Assembly (NCBI RefSeq): GCF_004116265.1 | Contig: NZ_QOUX01000046.1 | Span: 868,001 to 932,000 of the forward strand | Direction of reading: 5' to 3' | DNA from: Anaerobacillus alkaliphilus | GTDB taxonomy: Bacteria; Bacillota; Bacilli; Bacillales; Anaerobacillaceae | DNA: 64,000 nt | Shown: positions 1-7,749 of the stretch, piece by piece | Layout: every line of letters begins with the position of its first letter | Position numbering within the stretch: the first letter of the stretch is position 1 | Notes under the pieces: generated by a model | Databases searched by the model: none | What the model saw: only the letters and a program-made list of their open reading frames with translations | Told to the model about the DNA's origin: nothing | Program-made: the position numbers and the translations under genes

Positions 1-2133
1 GAAGTTAACCGCTTTAGCATGACGTCGCATTAGATCTGTCACAGCATCTTTTTCAACGTGAAAAACGTCCATAGCTGTTCTCGTATGAATATCCATCCCA
101 TTATTGAAAGCATCTATTAGCGTTTCATCATTTGCAATATGAGCTAGTACCCTTAATTCAATTTGTGAATAATCAGCAGCGAAAATAATCCAGTCAGGAC
201 TTGATGGTATAAATGCTTTTCTTATTTTCCTTCCTTCTTCTAAGCGAATCGGAATGTTTTGTAAGTTCGGTTCAGTCGAACTCAACCGGCCGGTTTGAGT
301 CAGTGCTTGATTAAACATCGTATGAATTTTTGCTGTATCTTGATGGACAACCTTCAATAGTCCCTCAATGTAGGTTGAGTTTAGTTTTCCTAATTGACGG
401 TAATGCAATATACTCGGAATGACCTCATGCTTGTCCGCTAACTTTTCTAATACATCTGCTGATGTAGAAGCTCCTGTTTTTGTTTTTTTGAGCACAGGTA
501 AATTAAGTTTCTCAAAAAGGACTTCGCCTAGCTGCTTTGGAGAGTTGATGTTAAATTCAATTCCAGCAAGACTATGTATTTCTTTTTCAAGGTTTTTCAA
601 TTGTTCCCCTAAGTCTTCTCCCATCAACCGCAATTGTTCAACGTCAACTTTCACACCTGTCATTTCCATTTTTCCTAGAATAATCGTCAACGGCATTTCT
701 AAATCGTAAAAAAGTTCATTTAGTTGATTTGCTGTTAACTCTTCACAAACTTCTTCTCTTAATGTGTAGACTGTGTTTGCCTTTTTCACAAGATGCTCAG
801 CTACTATATCTCGATCTGGTATACTGCGTTTTGCACCTTTTCCATAAATAGCTTCATCTAAAGAGACGATTCGTTTACCTTTGCGATTAGCAATGTCTGC
901 TACTTCATGGGAAGAAGCTGATGGATCAAGAATATAGGAAGCAATTAGAAGATCAAAGTTAATACCCTCTAGTTCAATTCCCTTCCATCCAAGGGCAACA
1001 ACCGCACGTTTTGCATCGAATATCGCTTTTTTGGCTTCTTTATCTTTCGCCCACTCTTTAAAAGTGTCGCTCGCTATAGCCATTTCTGTAGGAATGTAAT
1101 AACGTCCATTTTCATTAACAATTGCTAGACCAATGATATCAGCTTGGTGATAGTTTTCATCTAACACTTCCACTACAATTGCCGACTCCTTTGTAAGCAT
1201 CTCGTCCGTTATTTCGTTAGCAATTGTAAAATCAAGCGCTTCTATTTCCTCGACTAGTTCTGTCTCATCAAAGTCAAAACGATCTAATAATGATTGAAAG
1301 TCTAGCTCTTTAAACAAGGAGATAACTTTCTGTTCATCATATTCCCCAAAGACTAATTCGTCTCTTGGGATCGTAATTGGAACCTCACAATAAATTGTAG
1401 CAAGCTCCTTACTCATAACAGCCTTTTCTTTATTTTCTGTGAGGTTTTCCTTTAGCTTTTTCCCTGAGACTAAATCAATTGACTCGAGCAGCTTCTCAAC
1501 AGAACCAAACTCTTTTAAAAGCTTAATTGCTGTTTTTTCACCAATCCCCGGTACTCCAGGGATGTTATCGGAAGGATCACCCATTAAGCCTTTCATATCA
1601 ATAATTTGTTTTGGGTTGATGCCATATTTCTCTAAAACGAATGTTTCATCATATGTATCTACATTAGAAATTCCTTTTCTAGTTAATGCGACTGTTACTT
1701 TTTCGGAAACAAGTTGAAGCAGGTCTTTATCACCAGAGTAGATTTTCACTTCCCAATCTTCTTGTTCACTAACTTCTTTCGCTAAGGTACCGATGATGTC
1801 ATCAGCCTCGTAGTTTTCAATTTCATAGCGTTTTACATTAAAAGCATCTAATAGCTCTCTTATTAGAGGAAATTGCTCAGAAAGTTCTGGTGGAGTTTTT
1901 TGTCTTCCTCCTTTATATTCTTGGAAAGTTTTGTGACGAAATGTTGTTTTCCCAGCGTCAAAGGCAACTAACAGGTGAGTTGGTTTTTCTTCCTCAATTA
2001 CTTTTAGCAGCATCGTTGTAAAACCGTATACAGCATTTGTATAAACACCTTTATCATTATTTAACAGTGGTAAAGCAAAAAAAGCACGATATGCAATACT
2101 ATTACCATCAATCATCACTAATTTATTCTTCAA
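1..2133 (-). CDS. polA: DNA polymerase I, 3' end cut by window edge
   Basis: This encodes DNA polymerase I, which fills gaps and removes RNA primers during repair and Okazaki fragment processing. The 711 codons present contain, in order, the 5' nuclease domain (N-terminus KNKLVMIDGN), the 3'-5' exonuclease-like domain, and the polymerase domain through motif A (DYSQIELRVLAH) to the start of motif B. The last residues, RRHAKAVNF, include the fingers Arg, Lys and Phe that contact dNTP. The final ~165 residues, with the palm motif C, lie outside the window. The start is a TTG preceded by GGGGTGC; no better ATG lies upstream in frame. In the exonuclease domain the D-x-E metal-binding motif reads V-V-E, so proofreading is probably absent, as in other Bacillus PolA enzymes. 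Confidence 0.95.
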   Translation of the reverse strand, partial: MKNKLVMIDGNSIAYRAFFALPLLNNDKGVYTNAVYGFTTMLLKVIEEEKPTHLLVAFDAGKTTFRHKTFQEYKGGRQKTPPELSEQFPLIRELLDAFNVKRYEIENYEADDIIGTLAKEVSEQEDWEVKIYSGDKDLLQLVSEKVTVALTRKGISNVDTYDETFVLEKYGINPKQIIDMKGLMGDPSDNIPGVPGIGEKTAIKLLKEFGSVEKLLESIDLVSGKKLKENLTENKEKAVMSKELATIYCEVPITIPRDELVFGEYDEQKVISLFKELDFQSLLDRFDFDETELVEEIEALDFTIANEITDEMLTKESAIVVEVLDENYHQADIIGLAIVNENGRYYIPTEMAIASDTFKEWAKDKEAKKAIFDAKRAVVALGWKGIELEGINFDLLIASYILDPSASSHEVADIANRKGKRIVSLDEAIYGKGAKRSIPDRDIVAEHLVKKANTVYTLREEVCEELTANQLNELFYDLEMPLTIILGKMEMTGVKVDVEQLRLMGEDLGEQLKNLEKEIHSLAGIEFNINSPKQLGEVLFEKLNLPVLKKTKTGASTSADVLEKLADKHEVIPSILHYRQLGKLNSTYIEGLLKVVHQDTAKIHTMFNQALTQTGRLSSTEPNLQNIPIRLEEGRKIRKAFIPSSPDWIIFAADYSQIELRVLAHIANDETLIDAFNNGMDIHTRTAMDVFHVEKDAVTDLMRRHAKAVNF

Positions 2134-2192
2134 AGAGAATGCACCCCAATTTATCTAATATTGTCCTTTTATTTTACCATGTTCAATGCCGA

Positions 2193-2231
2193 ATAAAAAA
2201 CGAGGAAGCCTATTTACAAAAATAGACTTCC
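2193..2231 (-). terminator. Rho-independent terminator after hflC
   Basis: A 12-bp stem with one G-U pair (GGAAGTCTATTT / AAATAGGCTTCC) is followed on the minus strand by a T-rich run. It lies just past the hflC stop codon and separates hflKC from polA. Confidence 0.8.
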
Positions 2232-2245
2232 CTTGTTTAACTCTA

Positions 2246-3175
2246 TTAATTACTGTACCCCATAAGAATACGAGCGTATGGAGCATCAGCAGGTAGGACA
2301 ATTACCGTTTGATCATCAATCGTCTTCTCATAACTCAATAATGTTCGATATAAATTATAGAACTCTACATCTCTACCAAATGACTGATTATAGATTTGGG
2401 CTGCTCCTGCTTCCCCTTCAGCAATAATTACGTTTGCATCAGCATTTGCTTTTGCAACAATCTCTTTCACTTCACGGTCTGTATTTGCACGGATACGATT
2501 AGCTTCTGCATCCCCCTGAGATAAGTAATCTTGAGCAATAGAGTTACGCTCAGAAATCATTCGGCGATATACAGCTTGCTCATTCTCCTCTGGTAAATCT
2601 GTACGCTTCATTCTCACGTCAGTAACTGAGATACCATAATTATCACGAGCTAAGAGTTCATTCACTCGTTCTAATACGCGGTCGTTAAAGCTACCTCGAG
2701 AAGATTTTTCTTCATTAATAATTTCATCATAATCCAACTGACCTAATTCTGCTCGAATGACTGAATAAATAAAATTCATCATAATTGTTTCTGCACGATC
2801 GATTGTTTGTGCACTACCTATCATTTGTTGAGGATCATCAATTCGCCAAATCGCATAATTATCAACTAGAATTCTCTTTTTGTCTCGAGTATTAATTTCA
2901 GTTGGTTCTACGTCTAATATCATTTGTTTTTTCGTTAACGTAGAAACCGACTGGATAAAAGGAACTTTAAACTTCAACCCTGGGTCTTGTTCAACTCGAA
3001 CTACCTCACCAAATTGTCTTACAACCTTAAACTGACCTTGATGTACAATAAAAATATTAGTAAGTAATAACATAAGCAAGCCAATAACTACTACTAACAA
3101 TATTCCTAGTTTCGTATATTTTTTCCAATCATCCGTTGGTTTTCTTTCACTAAAATCAATAATTTTATCGGTCAT
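2246..3175 (-). CDS. hflC: HflC, SPFH-domain modulator of FtsH protease
   Basis: This is a 309-residue band-7/SPFH protein that forms a membrane complex with HflK and modulates the FtsH protease. A single N-terminal transmembrane segment lies at about residues 22-45, followed by the SPFH domain (GQFKVVRQFGEVVRVEQDPG) and an Ala/Glu-rich helical tail (DANVIIAEGEAGAAQIYNQS) typical of HflC. The start ATG overlaps the hflK stop codon (TAATG), indicating translational coupling. B. subtilis has flotillin-like FloT and FloA, but a canonical HflKC pair here is a difference from it. The call rests on domain layout and on pairing with HflK. Confidence 0.92.
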   Translation of the reverse strand: MTDKIIDFSERKPTDDWKKYTKLGILLVVVIGLLMLLLTNIFIVHQGQFKVVRQFGEVVRVEQDPGLKFKVPFIQSVSTLTKKQMILDVEPTEINTRDKKRILVDNYAIWRIDDPQQMIGSAQTIDRAETIMMNFIYSVIRAELGQLDYDEIINEEKSSRGSFNDRVLERVNELLARDNYGISVTDVRMKRTDLPEENEQAVYRRMISERNSIAQDYLSQGDAEANRIRANTDREVKEIVAKANADANVIIAEGEAGAAQIYNQSFGRDVEFYNLYRTLLSYEKTIDDQTVIVLPADAPYARILMGYSN

Positions 3176-4152
3176 TAATTTCCACTCCCTTGTCGTGAAG
3201 TTGTCGTTGCGGGTGGATTTACCTCAGTCGTTCTTTCTAGTGAACGAATTGGTAGATATTTCACAGTGTCAGAACTACTGTCCATAATATAAATTTCTGT
3301 ATTAGGTAGAACTCTTTCTAAGGTCTCTAATACCAAACGAGTTCTCGTTACTTCAGGGTTAATTAGATACTCATTATAAAGGGCATCAAATCTAGCTACA
3401 TCACCACGAGCACGCTCTAAACGCTCCGTTCTCGTTCCTTCTGCCCTTGAGATGATAGCATCCTGTTCACCTTTTGCCTCATTCATCTTTTGGTTACGAT
3501 ATTTATTTGCTTCGTTTATCTTAGTCAAACGTTCCTCACGAGCATCAGTAACTTCGGTAAAAGCACGACGTACTTCTTCAGTAGGTAATTCAACATCTTG
3601 AAGTTTTACATCCATAACTGAAATACCAATATCATAAGATTCAATCAGATCAACAAGATAATCCCAAACGTGAGCTTCTATTGCAGGTCTCTGATCTGTT
3701 AAAGCATCATCAATGCGAGAACTCCCGATTACACCACGGAGCGATGCTGAGGTTGCACTAAATAAAATTTGCTCAGGGTTATTAGAATTAAATAGGAATT
3801 TCTCTGGATTTGTAATTCGCCATTGAACTACTAAGTCCGCTAGCAAGATATTCTCATCCCCTGTAATCATTTTTGCTTCATCACGATATTCTACTACCTG
3901 ACCATTTGTTTCATCATAACCCACCGTAGTGGTAAACGTACCTCTTGAGAGGATTTCTACTTTTTGAATTGGCCAAGGCAACTTAAACTTTAATCCTGGT
4001 TCTGTAATATGTTCATCAACCTTACCAAAAGTAATTAGTGCTGCCTGTTCAGACTCATCAACTATATACCAACCAGTCGTTAAGAACAGAGCTAAAATTG
4101 CGATTCCAATGAGTGAAAGGAAGCCGACGATAATTTGCTTCACTGTTACCAT
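3175..4152 (-). CDS. hflK: HflK, SPFH-domain modulator of FtsH protease
   Basis: This 325-residue protein is the partner of HflC. It has a transmembrane segment at about residues 9-30 and then the SPFH domain beginning VDESEQAALITFGK, with the family's LKFKLPWPIQKVE segment, a long charged helix (EERLTKINEANKYRNQKMNE) and a short disordered tail rich in Thr and Ser. The ribosome binding site GTGGGGAAC lies 4-10 bases before the ATG. It is the first gene of a two-gene unit that ends at the terminator near 2200. It is too divergent from flotillins (no long NPF-rich tail) to be called FloT. Confidence 0.92.
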   Translation of the reverse strand: MVTVKQIIVGFLSLIGIAILALFLTTGWYIVDESEQAALITFGKVDEHITEPGLKFKLPWPIQKVEILSRGTFTTTVGYDETNGQVVEYRDEAKMITGDENILLADLVVQWRITNPEKFLFNSNNPEQILFSATSASLRGVIGSSRIDDALTDQRPAIEAHVWDYLVDLIESYDIGISVMDVKLQDVELPTEEVRRAFTEVTDAREERLTKINEANKYRNQKMNEAKGEQDAIISRAEGTRTERLERARGDVARFDALYNEYLINPEVTRTRLVLETLERVLPNTEIYIMDSSSDTVKYLPIRSLERTTEVNPPATTTSRQGSGN

Positions 4153-4196
4153 GAATGTTCCCCACTTTCCATTTTGTTTTTATTTACTCTTTACCC

Positions 4197-4202
4197 ATTA
4201 TA
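4197..4202 (-). promoter_or_regulatory. -10 hexamer of a probable hflKC promoter
   Basis: A perfect TATAAT on the minus strand lies 45 bases before the hflK ATG and downstream of the terminator at 4247-4282. The matching -35 is poor (TTTTAT with 17 bases between), so only the -10 is called. Confidence 0.45.
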
Positions 4203-4246
4203 CTTACGTATTAGATAAAATAAAAGTTTCATAACTTTACAGTTTT

Positions 4247-4282
4247 AAAAAACAAAAAAAAGGAAAGCAATAATTGCTTTCC
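4247..4282 (-). terminator. Terminator ending the phoPR region or putative small RNA
   Basis: A 9-bp perfect stem GGAAAGCAA / TTGCTTTCC with a 3-base loop is followed by eight T, one G and six T on the minus strand. This is a strong intrinsic terminator, 138 bases past the phoR stop codon. Confidence 0.9.
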
Positions 4283-4353
4283 GAAAGAAAAGGGGGTGTA
4301 AGTCAATTTCCGACTACAGTGTAGTGTTTATTTGCTTACAATTACAGTTTACA
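4247..4353 (-). ncRNA. Putative PhoP-controlled small RNA
   Basis: Between a PhoP-box array with -10 hexamer (4360-4413) and the strong terminator at 4247-4282 lies about 100 bases with no start codon plus ribosome binding site. Reading on the minus strand it holds a small hairpin (ACTAC-ACT-GTAGT), then an apparently unpaired stretch containing ACACCCCCTTTTCTTT, then the terminator. C-rich unpaired stretches next to a terminator are typical of Gram-positive regulatory RNAs that pair with Shine-Dalgarno sequences (FsrA, RsaE). The sequence elements are seen directly; transcription and function are inferred. The alternative is a long phoR 3' untranslated region. Confidence 0.4.
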
Positions 4354-4359
4354 AAACTA

Positions 4360-4413
4360 ACTATAGCAACTATTCATTAAGTTACTATAAACTACTTGTT
4401 AATTTTTTGTAAA
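4360..4413 (-). promoter_or_regulatory. PhoP-box array with -10 hexamer downstream of phoR
   Basis: On the minus strand the hexamers TTTACA (4408-4413), TTAACA (4397-4402), TTTATA (4386-4391) and TTAATG (4375-4380) are each separated by exactly five bases. This fits the PhoP direct repeat TT(A/T/C)ACA with 11-bp period. TATAGT at 4360-4365 follows. With a start near 4353 the boxes cover about -60 to -22, the usual place for PhoP-activated promoters. Confidence 0.55.
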
Positions 4414-4419
4414 CATTCC

Positions 4420-6192
4420 TTATTTTAACTGGTTTTTATTAAATTTAATAGTAAATGCTGTACCTTTACCCACTTCACTTTCAACAACAATTTCTCCGTT
4501 ATGTGCTTCAACCAAATGCTTCACAATTGCCAGACCTAATCCAGTTCCACCTGAATTTCGACTTCTTGCTCGATCAACTCTGTAAAACCGTTCAAATACT
4601 CTTGGTATCTCTTCTTTACTGATGCCAATCCCTGTGTCCTTTACTGAAAAATATACTTTATCACTATACTCTTGAATGAACACATCAATTCGTCCACCTT
4701 TTTGAGTATAGGTAATAGCGTTATTTATTAGGTTAATCATGATTTGTTTGATACGTAACGGGTCACCTTCAATAACACCTGAGCCTTCTTTCGTCTTTGA
4801 TAACATGATACCTTTTTCTTCAGCTTTATTACTTAACATGACAATAATATCATCAGTTAACATACTTAAATCCACACGTTGCCAATTAAGCTGAAACTTG
4901 CTTTGTTCAATTTTTGATAAGTCTAATAAATCCTGAATTAAACTTTGAAGTCTTTCACTTTCATCCCAGATGATTTTCAGGAAGCGATTACGTAAAGCTT
5001 CATCCTCTGCTGCACCGTCTAATAACGTTTCAGTAAAGCCTTTAACAGAAGTTACAGGTGTTTTTAATTCATGGGAAACATTTGCTACAAAATCTTTACG
5101 CATCTGTTCTAGTCTTTTTAATTCAGTTATATCGTGAAAAACTAGGACGATTCCCTTTAATCTCTCTTTTTCCCCACTACTAATAATAGGTGCTCCGTAT
5201 ACATCAAAGTGACGCATTTCTAATTGAATTGGCAAAATGATTTGTTTTCTTTGTCCCTTTTCAGTCAAAAAAATCTCTTGTACAATTTTTACGATTTGTT
5301 TATGCGGTATCACGTTGTGATAAACTTTATGAAGCCAATGTTCAACATCTTCTTGAAAAATTGTTTTACAGGATTTATTTATAATACTTATTTCACCTTT
5401 ATAGTTAATTAAGACTAGTCCACTACCCATATTTTCAATCAGCGTTTCCAGACGTTCTTGTTGTGCCTTATATGTTTTTGTGACTTCGTCTAGATTTTGG
5501 GCTAATACATTAAGTGAACGACTTAATTGGCCAGTTTCATCATTTTTCCCATGAGAAGCTCGAACTTTAAAGTTTCCTTTAGCTAACTGATTGGCTACTG
5601 AGGTTGCCTCTTCAATTGGCTTGGCCAATTCATTCGTAATCCTCGAACTTAAAAGCATGATAACTAAAAATGCTATGGAGAAACTAAAAAGTAACAATCC
5701 CCAAACTTTTTTATGAACTTCATCTAAAAGGTGAATGGGTAAGCCTAAACGGACATATCCAATGATTTCTTCTCTTTCAAGAAGAGGAACAGCGTAAAAG
5801 AGAAGATCTGCACCAACTGTATCACTAAATCTTATTGCTTGCCCTTCCCCCTCTTCTCGGACCTGAATAATCTCTGGCCTATTAAGGTGGTTTTCCATTT
5901 GTTTTTTGTCTGTGGCAGTTTCAGCGATTACTTCTCCTGTTGCTGTTATTACTGTTATTCTTGAGGCTAATTGATCCCCCATATCATTAACGATAGTTCC
6001 TAAATCGGTATGATCTAATCCAGTTTCCAGTATACTTATTGCCACGATTTTGGCTTCCTTAGATACGCGCTCACTAAGCTGTTCAAAATAAAACTCTTTA
6101 AACAGTTGCCCCAGTAATAGACCCAAACCAACTAATACAAAAAATATGGCAATCAATAAAGAGATCGTAAGCTTATTTCTATATTTATGCAT
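4420..6192 (-). CDS. phoR: Phosphate-responsive sensor histidine kinase PhoR
   Basis: This 590-residue membrane kinase phosphorylates PhoP under phosphate limitation. Transmembrane segments lie at about residues 9-30 and 163-183 and flank an extracytoplasmic sensor of about 130 residues. Then come HAMP (about 184-238), PAS (about 245-360), the HisKA dimerisation helix with phosphoacceptor His374 (VSHELKTPV) and the ATPase domain with N box (INLINNAITYT), DTGIGI and GTGLGLAI. It overlaps phoP by 8 bases, so the two are cotranslated. Length and order match B. subtilis PhoR. Confidence 0.95.
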   Translation of the reverse strand: MHKYRNKLTISLLIAIFFVLVGLGLLLGQLFKEFYFEQLSERVSKEAKIVAISILETGLDHTDLGTIVNDMGDQLASRITVITATGEVIAETATDKKQMENHLNRPEIIQVREEGEGQAIRFSDTVGADLLFYAVPLLEREEIIGYVRLGLPIHLLDEVHKKVWGLLLFSFSIAFLVIMLLSSRITNELAKPIEEATSVANQLAKGNFKVRASHGKNDETGQLSRSLNVLAQNLDEVTKTYKAQQERLETLIENMGSGLVLINYKGEISIINKSCKTIFQEDVEHWLHKVYHNVIPHKQIVKIVQEIFLTEKGQRKQIILPIQLEMRHFDVYGAPIISSGEKERLKGIVLVFHDITELKRLEQMRKDFVANVSHELKTPVTSVKGFTETLLDGAAEDEALRNRFLKIIWDESERLQSLIQDLLDLSKIEQSKFQLNWQRVDLSMLTDDIIVMLSNKAEEKGIMLSKTKEGSGVIEGDPLRIKQIMINLINNAITYTQKGGRIDVFIQEYSDKVYFSVKDTGIGISKEEIPRVFERFYRVDRARSRNSGGTGLGLAIVKHLVEAHNGEIVVESEVGKGTAFTIKFNKNQLK

Positions 6193-6901
6193 TCAATTGA
6201 GGCTCCTCTAGCTTATAGCCTAATCCACGAATTGTTTTGATGTATATTGGTTTTTTTGTATTTGGTTCTATTTTCTCCCGCAAATGACTTATATGAACAT
6301 CTACAATTCTCGTATCACCAACAAACTCGTAGTTCCAAACAGCATTTAATAGTTGATCTCTAGTTAATACTCGGCCTTTATTTGTTGCAAGATATAATAG
6401 CAATTCAAACTCTTTTGGAGTTAATTCAAGCTGGTTACCCTGATAAAAAACCTCATAGTTTTCGGAGAATATTTCAACTTCCCCTATTTTTATCGCTACT
6501 ACCTTTGTATCTGTTAGTTTTTCTTCTTGAATTGGAGTTACCCGACGAAGTATCGCTCGAATTCTAGCCACTACTTCTCTAGGACTAAATGGTTTCGTCA
6601 TATAATCGTCAGCACCTAATTCTAATCCTAGCACTTTATCAAATTCATCATCTTTGGCAGTAAGCATTAAAATTGGCGTGCTAATTTTATTTTGTCTTAA
6701 TTGCTTACATACCTCTAGACCATCTAATTCAGGTATCATTAAATCTAAGATTATTAAATCAAAATTGCCATCTTTCGCTTTTTCAAAAGCAGTTTTACCA
6801 TCCATCGCTGTAACGACATCATATCCAGCTTGTTCTAAATTAAACTGTAGCAGTGTTACAATAGATTCTTCATCGTCTACAACTAATAATCTTTGATTCA
6901 T
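6185..6901 (-). CDS. phoP: Phosphate-responsive response regulator PhoP
   Basis: This is an OmpR-class regulator of the phosphate starvation response. The receiver domain has the acidic pair Asp9-Asp10 and phosphoacceptor Asp53 (LIILDLMIPELDG); the C-terminal winged helix ends with the recognition-helix region DTRIVDVHISHLREKIE. The longest open frame begins 15 codons earlier, but GGAGGG lies 6 bases before the ATG at 6901, which gives MNQRLLVVDDEES and a 238-residue protein as in B. subtilis. PhoP-box-like repeats upstream suggest autoregulation. Confidence 0.96.
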   Translation of the reverse strand: MNQRLLVVDDEESIVTLLQFNLEQAGYDVVTAMDGKTAFEKAKDGNFDLIILDLMIPELDGLEVCKQLRQNKISTPILMLTAKDDEFDKVLGLELGADDYMTKPFSPREVVARIRAILRRVTPIQEEKLTDTKVVAIKIGEVEIFSENYEVFYQGNQLELTPKEFELLLYLATNKGRVLTRDQLLNAVWNYEFVGDTRIVDVHISHLREKIEPNTKKPIYIKTIRGLGYKLEEPQLNA

Positions 6902-6981
6902 AGTTTTCCCTCCGAGAGTAACTATGGCTGTCCATAGAATTTTCATAATGCTTTAAGATTAATAGTACTACCTTTTTAGAT

Positions 6982-7027
6982 ATTATACAAAACGGTAATT
7001 GTAAATTTTATGTAAAGATTTATTAAA
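6982..7027 (-). promoter_or_regulatory. phoPR promoter with PhoP-box-like repeats
   Basis: TTTAAT (7022-7027), TTTACA (7011-7016) and TTTACA (7000-7005) are spaced by five bases each, an 11-bp period. A perfect TATAAT follows at 6982-6987. The -35 region is occupied by the boxes rather than by a TTGACA-like hexamer, as in PhoP-activated promoters. Confidence 0.6.
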
Positions 7028-7098
7028 GTTTATATTCTTAGTGTTTACTGTACGTTAAGTTATATGTACCTAGTAGACAAGAATTGAATTCTATAAAC

Positions 7099-7134
7099 AA
7101 AAAAAGTGGTAGGAGCTAAGCCCACCACCACTGC
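7099..7134 (-). terminator. Terminator after the MaoC-like gene
   Basis: The stem AGTGGT / ACCACT with weaker inner pairing is followed on the minus strand by TTTTTTTG, directly after the stop codon at 7141. Confidence 0.75.
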
Positions 7135-7140
7135 TAATGA

Positions 7141-7620
7141 CTAGAAATTCTCAAATGTTCCTGAATTATAGGCAATTGATTTTAACTCATGTGGAGGACA
7201 AACCCCCATAATACCTTCGACAACAACAGTGCCAAATTCATCTTTTCCTTCTACTTTTATTTCTACATAATGCTCACTTTCGTTGACAGCAATAGTTTCA
7301 AGCAATAAGTTCAATGAACCATAATGGTACAAAGGCTTTGGAAAAGTTAAGTGTTGTTTAAGAACAGAACTTCCAGGACCAGGCAAATATTTAGAGATAG
7401 CAGATGTAATAATTCCTGCTAACATAATTTGAGGTACAATCGGTTTTTGAAATGGAGTTTGTGATGCATAGTCATGTTGAATAAAAATAGGATTAGCATC
7501 ATCAGTTAACCCTAGATACAACAAAATATCTTTGTCCTCAATTTTCTTGGTTAGTTCTAACTTTTCTCCAACTTTGATTGTTTGAATTTTTCTACCTAAT
7601 CTACGCTTTTTATTAAACAT
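7141..7620 (-). CDS. MaoC-like hot-dog protein, catalytic His replaced
   Basis: This 159-residue protein has the MaoC/R-hydratase hot-dog fold, whose active members hydrate enoyl-CoA thioesters. The family motif G-D-x-N-P-[LIV]-H appears here as D-D-A-N-P-I-F: Asp41 is kept, but the catalytic His position is Phe46, and the usual HGM further on is PQIM. Enzyme activity of the classical type is therefore doubtful; acyl-thioester binding or a dehydratase subunit role is possible. It has its own terminator and lies between mdh and phoP. A cre-like site at 7686-7700 lies 66 bases upstream. The ATG has GTGAGG at 9-14 bases before it. Confidence 0.7.
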   Translation of the reverse strand: MFNKKRRLGRKIQTIKVGEKLELTKKIEDKDILLYLGLTDDANPIFIQHDYASQTPFQKPIVPQIMLAGIITSAISKYLPGPGSSVLKQHLTFPKPLYHYGSLNLLLETIAVNESEHYVEIKVEGKDEFGTVVVEGIMGVCPPHELKSIAYNSGTFENF

Positions 7621-7685
7621 TATGTAACCTCACTTTCAATTATGTATCAATAATACTATGTAAGCAAATAGTAGAAAAACACAAG

Positions 7686-7700
7686 ATGAAGCGCTTACAA
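7686..7700. promoter_or_regulatory. Candidate CcpA cre site
   Basis: Read on the minus strand, TTGTAAGCGCTTCAT matches the cre consensus WTGNAANCGNWNNCW at all but one fixed position. It lies upstream of the MaoC-like gene and past the mdh terminator. Confidence 0.35.
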
Positions 7701-7710
7701 TTAATTATAA

Positions 7711-7743
7711 GTAGAAATCCGGTCAGTCAAACCGGATTTCTAC
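7711..7743 (-). terminator. Terminator after mdh
   Basis: A perfect 13-bp stem (GTAGAAATCCGGT and its complement) with a short loop follows the mdh stop codon. The downstream run is AT-rich rather than pure T. Confidence 0.75.
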
Positions 7744-7749
7744 ATCTTA

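Noticed and set aside
4313-4325. ACTACA-G-TGTAGT palindrome as an operator
   Set aside because: It lies inside the proposed small RNA and is better read as a small hairpin; no link to a regulator.
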